DNA of 64,000 bases. Origin: Fodinibius sp051746985. GTDB taxonomy: Bacteria; Bacteroidota; Rhodothermia; Balneolales; Balneolaceae. Below, piece after piece: positions 61,481 through 64,000 of the stretch (its first letter is position 1; the number at the start of each line of letters is the position of its first letter). Both the position numbers and the translations under genes were made by a program. The DNA is taken from positions 58,952 to 122,951 of the forward strand of contig JBNJFP010000003.1 in assembly GCA_051746985.1 (NCBI GenBank). The letters are read 5' to 3'. Below the pieces are notes generated by a model. That model saw only the letters and a program-made list of their open reading frames with translations, was not told the DNA's origin and did no database searches.

Positions 61481-62458
61481 ATGACTAGATCAAATAATCA
61501 AAATAGCGCCATTAAATTTCCCTTAAATGATATTTTAGGTTCTAAAGGACATGTGAAGGTTCTTCGGCAGCTGGCGGAATCTGAACATCCTATGAGTCCT
61601 TCAGAACTTATTAACAGGACGAGCTTGTCGAGGCAAGGTACATATGATGTAGTCCAACGATTGATTGAAAATGGGATCGTTAAATATGTTGGAAGCGGTA
61701 AACAGCAGCAGATCATATTAAGGGAGGACTATCCGTTGACTGATATCATATCGAAATTATTCAAGAAAGAGAAAGACCGATATGATAATTTGATTGAACG
61801 TATAAAAGGGCTAATTGATGACTTAAATATAAAACCCAAATCGGCTTGGATTTTTGGGAAGCTTGCTCAAGGATCGGATGCATACGGGGATCCCGTTCAA
61901 ATAGCGTTATTAGGCAAAGTTAAAAATATCGATGAGATTACGGAGTGTTTTAGAGATAGTATCTATGAAAATAACGTTGAAAAAGACTTTGATGTCACTA
62001 TAGACATAAGTGGGGTGACGATAGCTGATCTCGAATCAAAGCCCATGTTAAATGTTGAGAATGTAATCTTGCTTTGGGGAATGGATCCGCAACACTATTT
62101 AGCAAGTTGGAAAGATAAAAGAAGTAGAAATAAGATGCATCAGGATTTGGACCGGCAATCTCTACATGATTCTGGGATATGGATTGAATTGCTTAAAATG
62201 CATCCTGACATTATTAAACGAACTATTAATGATCTCGAAGATCGAATTCAGCAAACCCGTTCTGGTGAGAAAAAAGAGCTACAGGAATGGAAACATATCC
62301 TTGAGAGCATGTCATTTCAGCGTCTCAAAAAGTTTTTAGAGTCAGATTCTGAACGATCTACCCGTTTGCGTCAGTCATTACCATTTTGGCCTGTGCTAAA
62401 AAATAATGAACGAGAAGAGCTGATGAAGATTAAATCAAGACAAGAAGAATATGAATAG
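61481..62458 (+). CDS. Winged-helix protein with degenerate nucleotidyltransferase domain (antitoxin-like)
   Basis: 325 aa. N-terminal winged helix (about 20-85, SPSELINRTSLSRQGTYDVVQRLIENGIVKYV) that should bind DNA. Then AWIFGKLAQGSDAYGDPVQIALLG (about 125-148), which keeps the shape of a minimal nucleotidyltransferase (GS-x-DxD) but has lost Ser and both Asp positions. C-terminal helical region of unknown role. Overlaps the next gene by 8 bp. The arrangement of a regulator coupled to a nucleotidyltransferase resembles AbiE-like and MNT toxin-antitoxin systems. Confidence 0.65.
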   Translation: MTRSNNQNSAIKFPLNDILGSKGHVKVLRQLAESEHPMSPSELINRTSLSRQGTYDVVQRLIENGIVKYVGSGKQQQIILREDYPLTDIISKLFKKEKDRYDNLIERIKGLIDDLNIKPKSAWIFGKLAQGSDAYGDPVQIALLGKVKNIDEITECFRDSIYENNVEKDFDVTIDISGVTIADLESKPMLNVENVILLWGMDPQHYLASWKDKRSRNKMHQDLDRQSLHDSGIWIELLKMHPDIIKRTINDLEDRIQQTRSGEKKELQEWKHILESMSFQRLKKFLESDSERSTRLRQSLPFWPVLKNNEREELMKIKSRQEEYE

Positions 62459-62987
62459 GGAACAGTTAGAACATGCAATTCGTGCTGCCTGTGAGGTTTC
62501 TGGGGATAATGAAGTGTTCGTGTTTGGTTCCCAGGCAATATTAGGTCAGTTTCCAGAAGCCGATGAGCAACTGCGTCGTTCAATTGAGGTTGATTTAAGT
62601 CCTAAAAATAACCCTGATGCCGTTGATAAAATTGATGGGGCATTAGGAGAGAACTCTCCATTCCACCAAACCCATGGCTTTTATGTGCATGGGGTCTCTC
62701 TTAAGACTGCTGCCTTACCTCAGGGATGGAAAAAAAGGACGAATGAGGTACAGGATTATATGGATGAAAGTAAAATTGGCTGGTGTATTGAGGCACATGA
62801 TTTAGCAGCCAGTAAACTTATAGCATTCCGAGAAAAGGATACTCAATTTGTGAGGAGACTCATATTGGAAGATATGATCGAAACTGAAAAGCTATTAAAT
62901 CGACTACAATTAATTGATACTGATAAAGAGTTAAAACAGAGGGCAAAAAATTGGGTAGAACGAATAGCCGATGAAATGAGTAGCTAA
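62451..62987 (+). CDS. DUF6036-like nucleotidyltransferase (toxin- or defence-like)
   Basis: 178 aa. VFVFGSQAILGQFPEADEQ with later SIEVDLSP (about 38-50) gives the GS and E-x-D pair of a nucleotidyltransferase core, as in DUF6036 and AbiEii-type proteins. C-terminal helices (EAHDLAASKLIAFREKD) also match. It is translationally coupled with the regulator upstream. Likely modifies an RNA or protein by adding nucleotides, as AbiE-type toxins do, but no activity can be read directly. Confidence 0.7.
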   Translation: MNREQLEHAIRAACEVSGDNEVFVFGSQAILGQFPEADEQLRRSIEVDLSPKNNPDAVDKIDGALGENSPFHQTHGFYVHGVSLKTAALPQGWKKRTNEVQDYMDESKIGWCIEAHDLAASKLIAFREKDTQFVRRLILEDMIETEKLLNRLQLIDTDKELKQRAKNWVERIADEMSS

Positions 62988-63124
62988 AGATTCTATTTTC
63001 TTATGAACTCTCAGAGCCCCTCCCTTGCAATACATGCTACTATATCTGAAGAGCTTTCATACGTCATGCTAGTACATTTGCCAGTAGTTCAAAAAAACTG
63101 TGGGCCTAGGATAAACTGCAAATA

Positions 63125-63233
63125 AACCGGCATAGTAACCGGAAAATAATTTAGTATTAATTGTGGGTATTAATGCTATAATTTTATATATATCAAATAC
63201 TTACAAAGAAGTATAAACCGGAAAACAAACCGG
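63125..63233. repeat. Two pairs of AACCGG repeats before the fic gene
   Basis: AACCGG begins at 63125 and 63137, and again at 63216 and 63228: two pairs, each with 12-bp spacing. The last three copies continue as GGAAAA. They lie in the 263-bp gap 62988-63250 before the Fic gene. Possible operator or iteron-like sites. Confidence 0.5.
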
Positions 63234-63250
63234 AAAATTTATTGGAAGAT

Positions 63251-64000
63251 ATGTTCATAAATCCAAGTGAAATGGAACCCATGTTTCCTAAGCGGAGTGG
63301 TGATTTAGTCGATTTGGCTATGGAAGTGCATAGTGAAGCTGCTGCACTAAGAAGATCACTTCACAAGATAACACGAAAAAGAATTGCCGGATTGCTCCGC
63401 CATATAAATAGTTACTATTCTAATCTTATTGAGGGTCACCATACCCATCCAAAGGATGTTGAGAGAGCTGTTCGAAAAGACTATGATTTAGATCCGGAAA
63501 GTCGTGCTCTGCAAAAGCTGAGTGAGGCACACATCGAAGTACAAAAAGATATTGAGAAGAGATTAACAGATGAAAGGGATTTGGAAATTTGCAGTAAGGA
63601 ATTTATTTGTTGGATTCATAAGGCTTTTTATGATAGAGTGCCTGAAGGGTTCCGGGAAATTAAAGTCCCTAATTCCGATGATGTATTGATAATGGAACCA
63701 GGTCGGCTTCGGGATAGACTGGTAAGTGTCGGTCGGCATACTCCTCCAAAATCAAAATCATTGGTAGATTTTTTAAATAGATTCAATACCACATATGATC
63801 CCGATGATTTACATGGCTCAAAGAAATTAATTGCCGTTGCAGCAAGTCATCATCGTCTGGCATGGATTCATCCTTTTTTAGATGGTAATGGAAGAGTAGC
63901 CAGGTTATTTAGTCATGCCTATATGAAAAAAGCGAATATTGAGTCCCATGGGCTTTGGACAATTTCTCGCGGATTAGCGAGAAGGAAAGAAGATTATCAG
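63251..64000 (+). CDS. Fic family protein, 3' end outside the window
   Basis: Open from ATG 63251 (GGAAG just upstream) to the window end, 250 codons. The Fic core motif HPFLDGNGRVAR is complete, so it can be an AMP- or other nucleotidyl-transferase acting on protein hydroxyls. The inhibitory motif S-x3-E-G (SNLIEG, about residue 60) is in the N-terminal part, marking a self-inhibited class II Fic protein. The region between shows the usual Fic_N-type helices. It lies 263 bp after the nucleotidyltransferase pair; the three genes look like one defence or toxin cluster. Confidence 0.85.
   Translation, partial: MFINPSEMEPMFPKRSGDLVDLAMEVHSEAAALRRSLHKITRKRIAGLLRHINSYYSNLIEGHHTHPKDVERAVRKDYDLDPESRALQKLSEAHIEVQKDIEKRLTDERDLEICSKEFICWIHKAFYDRVPEGFREIKVPNSDDVLIMEPGRLRDRLVSVGRHTPPKSKSLVDFLNRFNTTYDPDDLHGSKKLIAVAASHHRLAWIHPFLDGNGRVARLFSHAYMKKANIESHGLWTISRGLARRKEDYQ

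Overview
This 64 kb window is typical of a free-living, respiring Gram-negative bacterium. The phylum is inferred, not proven. A SusC/SusD outer-membrane pair, an aa3-type oxidase subunit with the YS motif (as in the Rhodothermus marinus enzyme), DksA-like proteins that have lost most zinc ligands, and moderate GC all fit a member of the Balneolota/Rhodothermota side of the Bacteroidota group. I saw no rRNA, tRNA, CRISPR array or complete insertion sequence.

Layout. 0-9 kb is ordinary chromosome: the end of a membrane protein, a DUF418 protein, a class-A beta-lactamase-like hydrolase, lexA, an osmC-cysE-cysM cysteine operon, and a large MMPL/RND transporter. 9-48 kb is a long stress and energy region. 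It holds a DUF892 ferritin-like protein, an SDR, a Met/Gln-rich periplasmic protein with two exported partners, an acsA-pdhA-pdhB-pdhC-acp operon, and a cytochrome c/barrel fusion with a pentaheme cytochrome and azurin. It continues with an MgtC/DUF4010 protein, a tandem Usp, Hsp20, a lone cytochrome oxidase subunit I, a ZIP transporter, a P-type ATPase, a HemG-like flavodoxin, a flavoprotein dehydrogenase, an ABC/HlyD exporter, two DksA-like proteins, a phosphoribosyltransferase, a CBS-site-2 protease, PEP synthase, two alpha/beta hydrolases and an archease. At its right edge lies an NtrC-type regulator with its sensor kinase. 51.8-60.7 kb is a peptide-uptake locus: SusC, SusD, a gamma-glutamyltransferase and an M14 peptidase. 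61.4-64 kb is an AT-rich toxin-antitoxin or defence-like patch: a winged-helix protein with a degenerate nucleotidyltransferase domain, a DUF6036-like nucleotidyltransferase, and a Fic protein cut by the window end.

Two signals stand out that gene calling would miss. (1) Two paralogous RNA elements of about 257-260 nt (9689-9945 and 25737-25996, both + strand) end in a recognisable TPP (THI-box) aptamer. The aptamer's P1 helix is stretched to 10-12 bp and followed directly by a T-run, so the aptamer sits inside an intrinsic terminator. Neither has a gene downstream on its strand. The P1 sequences differ but both pair, and the upstream leaders share blocks at fixed spacing. I read them as small RNAs whose 3' end is a TPP sensor. 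(2) A 19-bp dyad, TGTAGG-N7-CYTACA with variations, occurs at 14 places between 9.6 and 47.1 kb, nearly all 65-195 bp upstream of a start codon, including upstream of both RNA elements. I did not see comparable sites in the intergenic regions on either side. This looks like a regulon, perhaps of the NtrC-type pair at its edge, linking respiration, acetyl-CoA metabolism, stress proteins and the two RNAs.
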